Assembly (NCBI GenBank): GCA_030068075.1 | Contig: CM057824.1 | Coordinates: 125,788,414 to 125,852,413, forward strand | DNA: 64,000 nt | Direction of reading: 5' to 3' | From: Paguma larvata | Lineage: Eukaryota; Chordata; Mammalia; Carnivora; Viverridae | Shown here: one piece after another, positions 35,401 to 46,130 of the stretch | How the letters are laid out: each line of letters begins with the position of its first letter | How positions within the stretch are numbered: the stretch's first letter is position 1 | Notes under the pieces: generated by a model | The model's database searches: none | What the model saw: only the letters and a program-made list of their open reading frames with translations | Told to the model about the DNA's origin: nothing | Made by a program: the position numbers and the translations under genes

Positions 35401-36418
35401 TGCCGGGCTCAGTGTTTCTAAGTGGAGAGGCTGCAGAGGGGTGAAGGGCATTATTAGAACCAAAGCAAGACCGTTGTATATGAACAATCAATCCAAGGAG
35501 TTGTATCTTTCCTGGCACATTTAAAGTCAAACACCAATCCTCTCTGCTCTGTACAGGGTGTTTGTGTGTTTGCTTGTTTTGTTGTGTTCCCTGATTATCT
35601 AGGCAGTTTGGAAAGGGGTAGGAGTGTGCGTGAAGAGCAAATGGGGTCTTCTACGGACAGTCTTTGCCAATGTTCAGTGTTTTGCGTGTGCTCTCGCCCC
35701 ATGCCCAGCACCATCTATTGTTTTTTCCCTTAGGAATTTATACTGTAGTGTTAGATTTTATAATTAGCACGACTAGTTATGTGTATTTTTCTCAAAATGA
35801 TAGCATATTTACATATCATAAAGGAAAATATTCAGACACATCTTACGGTCTTTTCAAATGCACCCTTGTTTAAAGAAAACCCCACTTCTATTAAAATACA
35901 GAGCTCCTTGGAGCGGTTCAGTTTAGCCGAGCCTGCTGATCAGTGAAATCCATAAATAGTTAAGAGCCTCCAGCCCGCGTTAAAGAGGAAGTTAAATAGA
36001 CTGATCTCATGACCCCAAAACACACCAGAAACTGCAAAATAATTGCCTTTTTACTTGGTATTTAAACAAAATATTTTAGAGTGAGAATTCTGTTATTTTT
36101 GAATTGTGTTTTTATCTCTTAACATTGGAGTCAAATAAACTTGGAAATAATTATGCTTTCTTTGATTTCAAAGTGCAGGCTTTAATTAGAAAATGATTGC
36201 TTTTGTTTTTTAAATCATGTAGCCACTCAAGAGGAATTGTATCAAAACTGTTGCTTTTAAGCCTTATGAACAAGTTATAAAATATAAAAGCTAATTCTTT
36301 AATATGTATGTTTTATGTTCAGTAGATTTTTAAAAAAATGTTGGACATTGTTTTCCATTTAGAGCCCATTTCTGGCTTAGAGAGCCTAGAAAAATGGTCT
36401 GAACAAATAGTAACTTTT
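35401..36418. other. Unassigned AT-rich DNA with homeodomain-like motifs
   Basis: No recognised repeat. From 35,890 to 36,300 the sequence is unusually free of simple repeats and holds motifs such as tttaattagaaaatgattgc and ggtatttaaacaaaat. It is a candidate for non-coding constraint, but only alignment could show it. Confidence 0.35.
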
Positions 36419-36511
36419 TTTTCCCTCTCCCTTCTTCCTCCCCTTCCCCCACCTTCTCACCATTCTTTCTTTTTCTCTTTCTTTCCCATGCTCCCTTTTT
36501 TTCCTCCAACA
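36419..36511. repeat. Polypyrimidine tract
   Basis: About 93 bases that are almost all C and T on the plus strand (few A or G), running ttccctctcccttcttcctc through ccctttttttcctcc. It produces spurious open frames on both strands. It could adopt triplex structure. Confidence 0.85.
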
Positions 36512-37065
36512 TGTTTGAGCTCCTACTGTATACCTGGTATTATAATGCTGAATGCCTTGAATTTAAAGGTGAAAAGACTTCGGTTATTCAGAGAGAAATT
36601 CAGGGAGAGACCAAGGACAGGAAGCCCCACTAGATACAGAGAACCCCACCAGATACAGAGAACTTTCTCCATAGCAAGACAGAGAGACAACCAGGCTGTA
36701 GGAAGTAGGGTTTCAGGAAGAACTTCTCAGAAGAGGTGAGCTTTGTACTGATACTAAAAGATAGGTAGTGATTAGCGAGGTACCTTAAGAGTATGAAAGC
36801 TGTAACACCATACACGAAAACACAGAAAGAGAATACAAGTCGATGCACCTAATTTATTTGCAGGGAAGGGGTGTGGGGAAGGGGGAGTAAGAGACGAAGC
36901 TGGAGTCAGAGGCAAAGGCTCTCCACGTCATGCTGTGAGCTTTGGATTAATTCCTGTGGGCAAATGGGAGTCACTGGAGGGGATTAGCTAAAAGAATGAC
37001 AGGATCAGATTTGCATTTTAGAAAGCTTGCCCTGGCATCTTCTAGACATCTAAAGGACATGGGGG
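36512..37065 (-). mobile_element. L2 LINE relic, about 550 bp
   Basis: Antisense L2 from its 3' end (gagctcctactgtatacctg) through ggaagaacttctcagaagag and gaagctggagtcagaggcaa. It then has cgtcatgctgtgagctttgg, ttcctgtgggcaaatgggag, tgacaggatcagatttgcat and gcttgccctggcatcttcta. The last blocks are the antisense ORF2 end. No coding capacity left. Confidence 0.8.
36863..36885 (+). other. Putative G-quadruplex motif
   Basis: G runs at 36863-36865, 36868-36871, 36875-36878 and 36881-36885 with loops of 2, 3 and 2 bases. This satisfies the usual four-run, short-loop rule. It lies inside the L2 relic at 36512. Confidence 0.75.
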
Positions 37066-37137
37066 TGAAATTGAGAGCTTCCAGAAGATGCCATGTCATA
37101 TCAATGTAAATTTTCTTTCAGAATTAACCTGGGTCCC

Positions 37138-37235
37138 TGCATTTATTCATGCAGCAAGCCTTATTGAACACTTACTTTATGCAAGGCCTCTGGTTCAGTG
37201 CTGTGGTCAAGACGGAAAGAGTTGAGACAGTCACC
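37138..37235 (-). mobile_element. L2 3' end fragment
   Basis: gcatttattcatgcagcaag, cttattgaacacttacttta, tgcaaggcctctggttcagt, gctgtggtcaagacggaaag. A separate antisense L2 3' end. Confidence 0.65.
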
Positions 37236-39387
37236 GTAAGCATCCCTCCCAAGTACCATCTTTCTGTAACATAAGCTTCCTACTGCCTGAACCTTAAGAG
37301 GATCCCCCTGTACTGTGTGTGACACACATTTTGCATATAACTTAACTCCACTCTTCTAAAACTTCCTTTCTTTTGTTTCAAAATGTAATAACTCCAGTAA
37401 GTTAAATAGCATCTATTCTTCCTCTTCCTTCAAGAATATTTTCAGTATCCATGGCCATCTCCCCTGGTACCAATCAGTAACAAAACCTGTAATAAAACAT
37501 AGAACAAAACTTCAGCCTTAAAAATCTGCACACCTCCCTGATCTAGGTGGATGAATTTCCTTCATTTCCAAGAATGTTCAAAGTGCTAAAAGTTAATTTA
37601 AAAGGAAAAAAAAAAAAAGCCGGTTGAACATTCTCACTCTAATTCCACTTGTAGGAAGTAAAGAAGGCTAGAAATTAGCACCTATGTCAGTGGAGTGTCC
37701 TGAGAAATCACTGTGTGAAAATACAGAGTGTGATCTCAATCAGAAGCTTCTGCAATGAGATTTGGGAACTAAATATAGCCCCCATAAGCAGACTTGGCTC
37801 ATAAGTGGAAACAATTGATCTTACAATTAAATTTCTAGGGCTTTTAGATAAAAGAAAATCCAAAATAATCTTTATTCATATCTCGCACCCATCTCCTTAG
37901 GTTTTAGAAATCACAGCACTTGACTATTATACAGTCTTTTCTAAAGGTACTTGGAGAAAACAATTCCATTTTCAAAAATTGGGAAAACCTTCTAAAATAA
38001 AATAGCTTAAGGGAAAATTAAAAAAAAACAAAACCTGGAAGCTCAGGTAGCACTGGAAATAAGACCAAAGCTGAACAAAACGGATGTCATACAAGGAACA
38101 ACAGTAGAAAGCTGAATGCAGAAATCGTAGTTCACATATTAATAATGCAAGATCCGTATACATTTCTTCATAGTAATTGAAGATAATTTGCCGTGAAATA
38201 ATTGAACCAGAACTAATTGTTGCTCTCTGCATTTTATTTTAATACTATAACCTGATCTTATAAAGATTTTCATACTAAAATTTAATGTCGATTCAATGCA
38301 GTATTAATATCTGATTATCTATTCATACAATACATATGTTATGGATACTACGAACAAATTAAACACATCACTAATTACTAGTAGAGGCCTAATTTATTGG
38401 GAAAATATGATTCTGTTTATTTCTTGGAAGAGAACTTCGAAAATAATAACGGAGCCTGATGAATCTATAAAAATTATATGAAGAGGACATCGTTAGCTGT
38501 CAAAGATACTCCAAACTGCTTGAAGTTTATTTAGTCAGCCCACCCACAAAGACACGGGGCCTTCACTGCCTTCCAGCTTCTTCTGCTCAGGAGATTTGGT
38601 GCCATAGAACAATTGAAATCAAAACAATGCTAAGAATGGGAAATTAAAATAAAGAAAATCGTTGAAACATAAAACCACCAGTGCTGTTCTTGGTATCCAA
38701 AGTCTTGACTTCAAATTGCCTCTACCAATAAGGAGCTTCAAGACCTTGACTACAGCACGCACTTACTCTGGACTTCGGTTTACTTACCTATTAAATATAA
38801 GATCATAGTATTTATATATTTCACTAATTGTGAATAACAAAGCAAAACAATGGGATAAGAAATGTATAAGTGTGTGTCAAAGTACAAGACAACGAAACTT
38901 TTCTATAGTGATGAGTACATTCTTCCTGGATAGAGTTCTCTCTTTTCTAGTGGTTTCTTTACTTAGGTATTAAGAATACACAGGCTAGTCCAAGAATAAC
39001 CCACCTGAAACATTGTTGAAGAAATATTTTTAAAACAAATTTTAATCATTAGAAGAAATATTTTAGTCTGGTTGAGAAACATCTATCTTCGATATTAGTT
39101 TATTCTGATATTAGTCTATTCAGATATTCAAGGGTAAGTAAAATATGGCCCCTATCCAGAAGGCTCAAACACTTGTCATTTCAGAAAATCTATGAACTGA
39201 GAAATTTCTATTCTATATAGTTCCAGTTTATGGTTTGTAGTCCTTTGACACCTACAGTTTGACCACATATATTACAATCTCTGTGAGCATGCAGAGTTTT
39301 TGTGAGGACAAGCTTTCCAATGCCCCCTCCTAGTGCCACTAGCATTATGTTAAAACCGAGTACTGATGAGATGCCACTCTACTTAAA
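37236..39387. other. Unassigned AT-rich DNA, repeat-poor
   Basis: About 2.1 kb. A weak MIR-like piece lies at about 38740-38840 (aagaccttgactacagcacg, cggtttacttacctattaaa). A 13-base A run lies near 37606. TAATTG-type motifs cluster near 38175-38220. No gene recognised. Confidence 0.45.
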
Positions 39388-39510
39388 AGCTTTATTCAGT
39401 TCAGGTCAGTGCAGTTCAGCAAACATTTGTGTAGAGTTAATTCTGGGCTGGGCACTGTGCTAGGTACAGGGTTATTCAGTTAGGGTTTAGATATAGTCTA
39501 GGCCCTCCAG
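39388..39510 (-). mobile_element. L2 3' end fragment
   Basis: cagttcagcaaacatttgtg, ctgggctgggcactgtgcta, ggtacagggttattcagtta, and ctaggccctccagcaactcc follow the antisense L2 3' end. Confidence 0.7.
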
Positions 39511-39807
39511 CAACTCCCGCTGCATATGAAATACTACCCAACTCCATGGGATGGCATTTGAGCTTAAGAAAACAAAATCTGTCACCAATTCAATAAATTA
39601 ACCATGTGAAAAACAGTTTTGAGGAAAATGGGGAAATTTAATATGACCCTGCTATTAGGCGATACTTCAGAACTATCACTAATTTTGTTCGTGATAACAG
39701 CATTACGATTATATAAGACAATGCCCGTCTTTTTAGAAACATGTATTGAAATCAGAAGAGGTGAACTGATAGATGTCTCGGATATTCTTTTTTAAAAACT
39801 CAGCTAA

Positions 39808-40143
39808 ATGAATAAATCAGGAAACTATAGATGCTGGCGGGGATGTGGAGAAGCAGGCACCCTCCTACACTGTTGGTGGGAATGCAAACTAGTGCAGCCA
39901 CTCTGGAAAATGGTGTGGAGGTTCCTCAAAAAAATGAAAATGGAGCTACCCTATGACCCAGCACTGCTAGGAATCTACCCAAGAGACACAGGAATGCTGA
40001 TGCATAGGAGCACGTGTACCCCAACGTTCATAGCAGCACTTTCGACAATAGCCAAATCTTGGAAAGAGACCAAGTGCCCATCAACTGACAAATGGATAAA
40101 GAAGATGTGGTACATATATACAATGGCTACTACATGGCAATGA
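39808..40143 (+). pseudogene. L1 ORF2 C-terminal remnant
   Basis: The translation shows the well-known L1 ORF2 C-terminal stretch, including RCWRGCGE near residues 8-15, [35 protein letters not shown] and WIKKMWYIYTM. It lies after the reverse transcriptase domain, so neither endonuclease nor polymerase is present. Near 40124-40128, caatggctactac appears one base shorter than the usual L1 sequence at that point. The frame then shifts and stops at 40141-40143. The base loss is inferred from memory of the family, not from alignment. Confidence 0.88.
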
Positions 40144-40378
40144 GAAAAAATGAAATCTGGCCATGTGTAGCAACATGGATGGAACTGGAGGGTATTATGT
40201 TAAGTGAAATAAGTCAGTCAGAAAAAGACAGATACCATATGTTTCCACGCATAGGTGGATTTTGAGAGACTAAGCAAAAACCAGGGGGAGGGGAAGAGGG
40301 GAAAGGAAAAAAAGACACAGAGAGGGAGGGAGACAAAACATAAGAGACTCTCGAAGACCAAGAACAAACTGAAGGTGA

Positions 40379-40405
40379 GGGGGGTGAGGGAGGGGGGAGA
40401 GGGGG
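40379..40405 (+). other. G-rich tract of the L1 3' UTR
   Basis: G runs at 40379-40384, 40388-40390, 40392-40397 and 40401-40405 with loops of 1-3 bases. L1 3' UTRs are known to carry a conserved polypurine, quadruplex-forming tract, and this fits that description. Confidence 0.8.
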
Positions 40406-40499
40406 TGACAGGCATTAAAGAGGGCACATGTTGGGATGAACACTGGGTGTTATGTGTAAACCAATTTGAAAATAAACTATTAAAAAAAAACTCAGGAAG

Positions 40500-41084
40500 G
40501 AAAGAAAACAAGGTAGGTAAAACAAACGTGCCACCATTTTGATAATCTTTAAATGTAGATGATCGGCATTTATTTGAGGGATCATTTTATTATTCTCTCC
40601 CATTTTGTGAATGTTAGGAATCTTTCGTGATAAACACATTATAAAAATTGGTTGCCCAGTCTTCTAGCTTTTGTTGTTCCTCCCCTTATCCAGGATGAGG
40701 CCCAGCATGCAGCTTTGGGCTACCTACTAATATACGGATCCTCGAGTGGCATTGGGGCATCTCCAGTTCCTAGTTCAAAGTCACCCTTGAAGGCCTCAGG
40801 CCACTCTGCTGAGGAGACTTTGCTTCATGGTTCAGAAAAAACCTGATGATTTCTCCCATTTTTGGACACTCAGAAAATGGCTTATTATTCTGTTACGGTA
40901 CTGTACAGATTATTATAATGGTTACTTGTCTTTTCCTCTTGCTTGAGTGGAAACTTCTGTCGATTGGACTTCGTATCTTAATTGTCTTTCTTTCCCTTTA
41001 ATCGTCATGGAGTGTGACAGAGTCTCCATCAAATATGGCCCTTGAAAATGTCTGTGGGATGGTAGCATTATCAGTCTTCATGTT
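40500..41084. other. Unassigned non-coding DNA
   Basis: No recognised repeat or gene. Confidence 0.45.
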
Positions 41085-41145
41085 ATTTAGTACATAGCAC
41101 AGTGGTCATTTTTGTGAGCTCAGTAAAGATTGCTTGAAAAGTATG
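41085..41145 (+). mobile_element. Possible L2 3' tail
   Basis: tagtacatagcacagtggtc then agctcagtaaagattgcttg recalls the L2 'agcacagtgcctggcacatagtaggtgctcaataaatg' end. Short and diverged. Confidence 0.4.
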
Positions 41146-43967
41146 TTTTGCCAGCTAATCTGTGTGAATTATATTTGACTATAGAAATATGGAACTAGGC
41201 AAAACTTTAGTGTATTTGTTTAGCTTAACATAGTTACTAGAGCATTTCTGAAGCCACCTCATTCATTTCAGGTATTAGGCAGAAAGCAAGCAGAAAGTCA
41301 TTTTAGAGAATGCTGCATAGCTAGGGCTCATTCTGGTGCAACGCACACACTATTACTATCCACGAAGCGCTTTTGATTTACCAGGAAATCTTTTGACAAA
41401 GCTCTTCTCCCTTCAGGGAGGTGTGGGTGGTGGAACCAGTGACATGGGACAGAGGAGCAAGAAAAAAGTCGCTCCAAATAAAGCAGTGAAGTTCTCCTGT
41501 GCAGTTATAATGCGATCTGATTAGATAAAGAAGATTTGCTTTTTATATTTACTTCCACAGAGATTAATTCTACAAATCTTTTTAATAAGAAAATGTTCTA
41601 GGGGCAAAACAAACATGTGATACTTTCTAGAGGCCAACTCTACATACAAATTTAGACTTTGCTAAAATATCGCGTTATTATGTAAACCAATCTTAACAAG
41701 CTTTTAAAAATCAGCAAGGAAAATATATTTTATTAGTGTAAGTTGGCTGTCAGAGTCCAATCTCGATACATGATTTACTTGGGCACACGGCATGTGTTTT
41801 GAAAAATCAACCTCCTTTGGGAATTGTCTTCTTAAGATATTTATTCAGGGATGTTCAAGCTGTCAGTTAACAAGATGCTTGAGCCAGAAACGGGCTGGTG
41901 TGGGTAAAGTACAGTTGTTACGTTGTTTTTCTGTGTGTGTGTGTGTGTTTGACAGTTTTGATCAAATATATAGGTGTCATCTCCCTTGAGTAATCTTTAT
42001 CATCTGTTGCCTGGGCTCATCTGAGGGTTCATAATTGTGTTGTTTCTCTTAGGACCAATGTGAGTGTATAATGTTAAGCTTAATATAGAACTGTTAGCAG
42101 GCTTTTTTTCTCTCCCCACTCCGCAGTTTAACCATGTGTGTTTTTCCAAAGAAGGCAACAAAATATTTTTCAGTATTTGACCACAGAATGTGACGTCCCA
42201 CGTGGCTTGTTTTCTTTGCCCACCCTGTAGTTATCTTCTGTGTTCCTTTAACCTGCAAAGTAACGATGGCGGCTGAGAGCATTTGATAAAGACTTCACCT
42301 TTCTGGAGCAATTCTTTACTAAGGATTTTAAATTTTATTATTATAAAGACTAAAGAAAACTACAGGATAGACCTTTTTTTTCCAGGCAAAATTCATTTGT
42401 CATGATGAAGGATTCCTCAGTTCTAAAGACTGAACATGCATAATGAATACATTTGGAGGTAAATTTGCTTTCAGGTAGGAATACATCTTCTAGCCCCTCG
42501 GGGAATAATGTGGCTTTGATTTGGACTACTTGGACACCTCTATGAGCATAAGTTAACTGAATATTTTTGTTACATTTAAGCCCCATTTTCTTGGGAATGT
42601 AAACTCTGTATTTGTTCTGGGACTTACGTATGGATGTGTAGTCTATGATAGGTTAATCTTTATGATTCAAATCACTCTTACTTTTATGGGAAGTTCTGTG
42701 CTATTTTTGACATGGTTATGTAAGTTATGCACTTTAACGGCGGAATTACATTCATTCTCTCCGTGAATAATATGCTTTTAATAACAGCATATTTAGCCCC
42801 AGATAGAAGTTTAGTGATTGTTAAAGTTTCTTTTATTGAACAGAATAAGGATGAAATGCTGTTAGAAATTCAGAGAAAATCTCATGAAATATACTTACAA
42901 TCTGCACTGTAAACATTGCGTGTACGGCATCCTTGGGACTATGCAATGAAAACAGCGGCAAGTAAACAATAAAACAAAAGTCAATCCATTTCCCAAACCC
43001 AGAAAGGTGAAAGCTTTTGATGAAACACAACTCCACAAGAAATTTGAAGTGCTGACAGAACTGTTATATAACCTTCAATTTATTTTAATAACGCTGGAAG
43101 GGCAGATGTCATTGCTGTTCCTGGAAATCTTTTTGAGGTTTCCAGGATGTGTTCCTATTACTTTTTTTTTTTTTTTAAAGCATCTACTATCTTGTGCAAC
43201 CTGCAGCCAGCATTGACTAATTTATATTATATTTCCTCTTAAGGCTGACTCAGGATCAGTTCTCCTAAAAGAAGTTCAACTGAGTCGCATGTAGGAGTCA
43301 TATGCAAAGAAGCTTCTCGATGCAGGACAGAGCACAGCCTCAGGAAGGTCACACAGGTCAAGCTGATTACCTCCTCCAGCTCTGGCAAGCCGAGGGCTCA
43401 GCTGGGTTACCCAAGTTCACAAGGAGCTATTGACATTCAGCTTCAGCTCTCACTCATTACCGATCAGCAGGGGACTGTCTGGGCCTTAGGTTAACTCTTC
43501 CCTGCCCTCTTTCAAGACTGCAGTGAGGCTGAAGAAGAGGCTCATGTAGGGTAACACAGACACAGTTTTTTTTCCTGGTTATTATTCAAGAAATGAACCT
43601 TTTAAACCATTATCTAATAAACCTCTTCCAAGGGAAGCAACAATCGCCTTACTTATTTTACAAGTGCTAGATAAAACCCAAGTAAACACATTTGTCCCAC
43701 ATTTGTTCATTATGCAGCAAATGTTTATTTGGGGGGAGGATGGTAGTGGGGAGGCTGTTTTATCTTCCCGTCAGTTATTCCCCCTCAGCTTTGATACAGG
43801 AGGCCCTGTATGATTTCTAAAAAGATACTAGCATCCCTAGTTCTTTGTTACCTAAAAGTGCAGGTTTCCCCTGAGTTGTTCATGTAGAACTAACCACGGG
43901 CAAAACCGTAACGACTCATGATCTGAGAAGCGAAGTTTTAGGAAAGTTTGGAAACTCTCTGCTAGGT
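41146..43967. other. Repeat-poor block of about 2.8 kb
   Basis: No SINE, L2, MIR, LTR or L1 recognised; only a short (TG)n at 41932-41948 and a T run at 43162-43176. Open frames are at most 78 codons with no domain. It is among the longest stretches in the window without identifiable transposon sequence. Confidence 0.5.
41932..41948. repeat. (TG)n, short
   Basis: About eight perfect TG units. Confidence 0.9.
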
Positions 43968-44110
43968 TACAGCTCAGAGCCCTTAGTGGTAAGCAAGTTC
44001 CTTCAGGCTCTGATCTCCTGCTGACTCATTAGGATCTTCTAGAAGTGACTTAATCTGCCTGCCTCTATAAACTCATTTGTAAATTGAGAATGATCGTTAT
44101 TTTTTAATCC
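43968..44110 (+). mobile_element. Possible MIR relic
   Basis: gtaagcaagttccttcaggc, tgacttaatctgcctgcctc, aactcatttgtaaattgaga, atgatcgttatttttt. Weak MIR core match. Confidence 0.4.
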
Positions 44111-44339
44111 ATAAAGAAGGTCTTTCCAGTAGCTAGGGGCAGTCTGACCTCCGGTAAATTCGAGGGTCTCTAGAACATCTTTATCTTTGTTAACTCTCTG
44201 TGTTTCAGCATTCTACGGGCGCTGGCACACACATGCTGAATCCTGAGTTCTCTTCTTTCATTCCGAATCACTCCTGCAAATGGCTGAAGATTTCCCCTAG
44301 TTGGAGGCCAATTTTTACTCCACTACTATATATAACAAA

Positions 44340-44440
44340 AACAACTATCAAGCTTCCTTTAAGCGCCTAGCCCTTGCAAGACCCAAGACCTACCTTTAAG
44401 GAGCTTAGAGTTTAGCCAGAAGACACAGAGTTACAAAACA
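44340..44440 (-). mobile_element. Possible L2 fragment
   Basis: agcgcctagcccttgcaaga, cctacctttaaggagcttag, agtttagccagaagacacag resembles an antisense L2 3' region. Confidence 0.4.
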
Positions 44441-44657
44441 ATGTGTTCAGTTCTAGAAAATCCAAATGAATGACTCAGACTCCAGGTGGATTCGGTGAGT
44501 TAGGAGTTACCCAATTAGATTTCTGACTATGCCAAATGACCTAACTAACTGCCAAATTCTACACTTGACCTGAGGAAATTAAAAGACTGCTTATGTAGAT
44601 TCTCAGAATCATGCCTTTAATCACAAATGCAAACATAAATCCACGGATCTATCTTTT

Positions 44658-44894
44658 AGAGCCTGGAGCCTGCTTCAGGTTCTGTGTCTCCCGCTCTCTC
44701 TGCCTCTGCCCCTCTTGCACTCTGTCTCTCTCTCTCTTGCCCTCTCAAACATAAATAAATATTTTTAAAAAATCTTTAAAAAGTAATGTATATTCATAAG
44801 TAGTGATGGTCTTGATAGTAAAAGTTAAAGTCTTTAAGAAAAATAGAACTTAAAAGCTATATATGTCAGAAGATAATTCGGAAGAGGAATCAGT
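44658..44894 (+). repeat. Left arm of inverted duplication (partial SINE plus L2)
   Basis: Reverse-complementary to 45662-45896. The outer 125 bases are the 3' part of a SINE beginning abruptly at agagcctggagcctgcttc. The inner 107 or so bases, after the SINE tail, are L2 sequence identical to the right arm. The SINE head and its head-side target-site copy are absent here but present in the right arm. So this arm is most simply a copy derived from the right arm. About nine differences are seen, nearly all in the SINE part. Confidence 0.95.
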
Positions 44895-45109
44895 AACAGT
44901 TTGACATTGTTGACCATTCTCTCTATGATGGAGGTTCTGGGAGCTCTTCTGAATTCAATGTGAGCGAATGACATATATTGGGTAATGCTAGTCCCAAAGA
45001 AGTATTAGTTTCTGTCACCATATTCTTTCATTTGGTGATTTCAATTACCGCCTCTCCCCACCCTTGGCTTTAACCTTTTTCGAAATCTTCAAAACTAACA
45101 TCCAGCCCT
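44895..45109. other. Spacer of the inverted repeat, first part
   Basis: Unassigned DNA between the left arm and the recognisable L2; it may be worn L2 as well. Confidence 0.4.
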
Positions 45110-45661
45110 CTTTGCAGCATCAGCTCTATTTCTGCGCTGGCCTCATCTGGGTTCCCAACCGGCATTTTTCAACTGAGCAATTCTGTAGTAACACCTTTCC
45201 CCAGACAAGCTGCTGCTTCTGACTTCCTTTTTGCTGTGCGTAGTCACCACCCACCCAGTCAGCCAGACTCTCAACTTCAGAGTCGTCTTTGATTTCCCTG
45301 TCTGCTTGACCCACACAATTTCTCTTCCATCAATATCTCTTGAATCTGATTTTCAGATTTTACATGCTTGTTACCAGATCAATCTTCTTAAAACAAAATT
45401 GTCATTCTCATACACTCTGTCATGCCCTTAAGGACCACAGGGTGAATTCCAAACTCCTGAATGTTACATTTAAACATCTATAATCTGGTACCAGTTTGCC
45501 TCTTGTCAGCCTTATTACTAATGATACCCTATATTGTCTGAAGTTACTCCATTCCCAAATATGCTCCATATAGTACTGTCTCCTCCCATCTAAACTTCCT
45601 TCTTCTGCAATCACTGTCCTACAATTCTTCAAGAACTAGTTCAGATGTCCATGAAACTGTC

Positions 45662-45896
45662 ACTGATTCCTCTTCCGAATTATCTTCTGACATATATAGC
45701 TTTTAAGTTCTATTTTTCTTAAAGACTTTAACTTTTACTATCAAGACCATCACTACTTATGAATATATATTACTTTTTTAAATTTTTTAAAATGTTTATT
45801 TATGTTTGAGTGGGCAAGAGAGAGAGAGACAGAGTGCAAGAGGGGCAGAGACAGAGAGAGGAGGAGACACAGAATCTGAAGCAGGCTCCAGGCTCT
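45662..45896 (-). repeat. Right arm of inverted duplication
   Basis: Contains the 107-base L2 segment and the tail half of the SINE at 45778-46001. It pairs with 44658-44894 across a 767-base spacer. Because this copy keeps a full-length SINE with both target-site copies, it is the likely parent. Confidence 0.95.
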
Positions 45897-46001
45897 GAGC
45901 TGTCAGCACAGAGCCTGACGTGGGGCTCGAACCCACGAACCATGAGATCATGACCTGAGCCAAAGTCGGATGCTCAACCAACTGAGCCACCCAGGTGCCC
46001 C
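45778..46001 (-). mobile_element. Feliform SINE, full length, near consensus
   Basis: The reverse complement starts ggggcacctgggtggctcag, then catgatctcatggttcgtgg, gagccccacgtcaggctctg, tgctgacagctcagagcctg, CT-rich DNA and an aaacataaataaacatttta tail. An 18-bp target-site duplication, tgaatatatattactttt, is perfect at 45760-45777 and 46002-46019. Confidence 0.97.
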
Positions 46002-46130
46002 TGAATATATATTACTTTTAAGTTCTAAGAAGATACAGGAGATTGTGTCTTGTTGATGTTTGAATCTTCCTTAACATCTAGCACAAAGCTTTGTAGATAG
46101 CAGATGGTTAATAATACATATCGAAGACAA

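Larger units (their letters stand above)
39804..40485 (+). mobile_element. 5'-truncated L1 with perfect target-site duplication
   Basis: This is the end of L1 ORF2, the 3' UTR with a G-rich purine tract, a polyadenylation signal (aataaa at 40471-40476) and an A tail. The 10-bp copies aaaaactcag at 39794-39803 and 40486-40495 are identical. The target reads tttttt/aaaaa, a typical L1 endonuclease site. A clean, probably young insertion of about 680 bp. It cannot move on its own because most of the element is missing. Confidence 0.96.
45110..46130 (+). mobile_element. L2 LINE relic split by a SINE
   Basis: Sense L2: cagactctcaacttcagagt, cgtctttgatttccctgtct, cagatcaatcttcttaaaac, gtgaattccaaactcctgaa, agaactagttcagatgtcca. 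After the SINE (45778-46001) it continues with caggagattgtgtcttgttg, aacatctagcacaaagcttt and a worn 3' end. No intact frame. Confidence 0.75.

Noticed and set aside
36338..36739. 133-codon plus frame
   Set aside because: It reads through a polypyrimidine tract into an antisense L2.
44658..44790. Left SINE half as an independent, 5'-truncated SINE insertion
   Set aside because: The flanking L2 sequence beyond the tail is shared, inverted, with the right arm, so a copied segment explains it better than a second insertion at an identical site.
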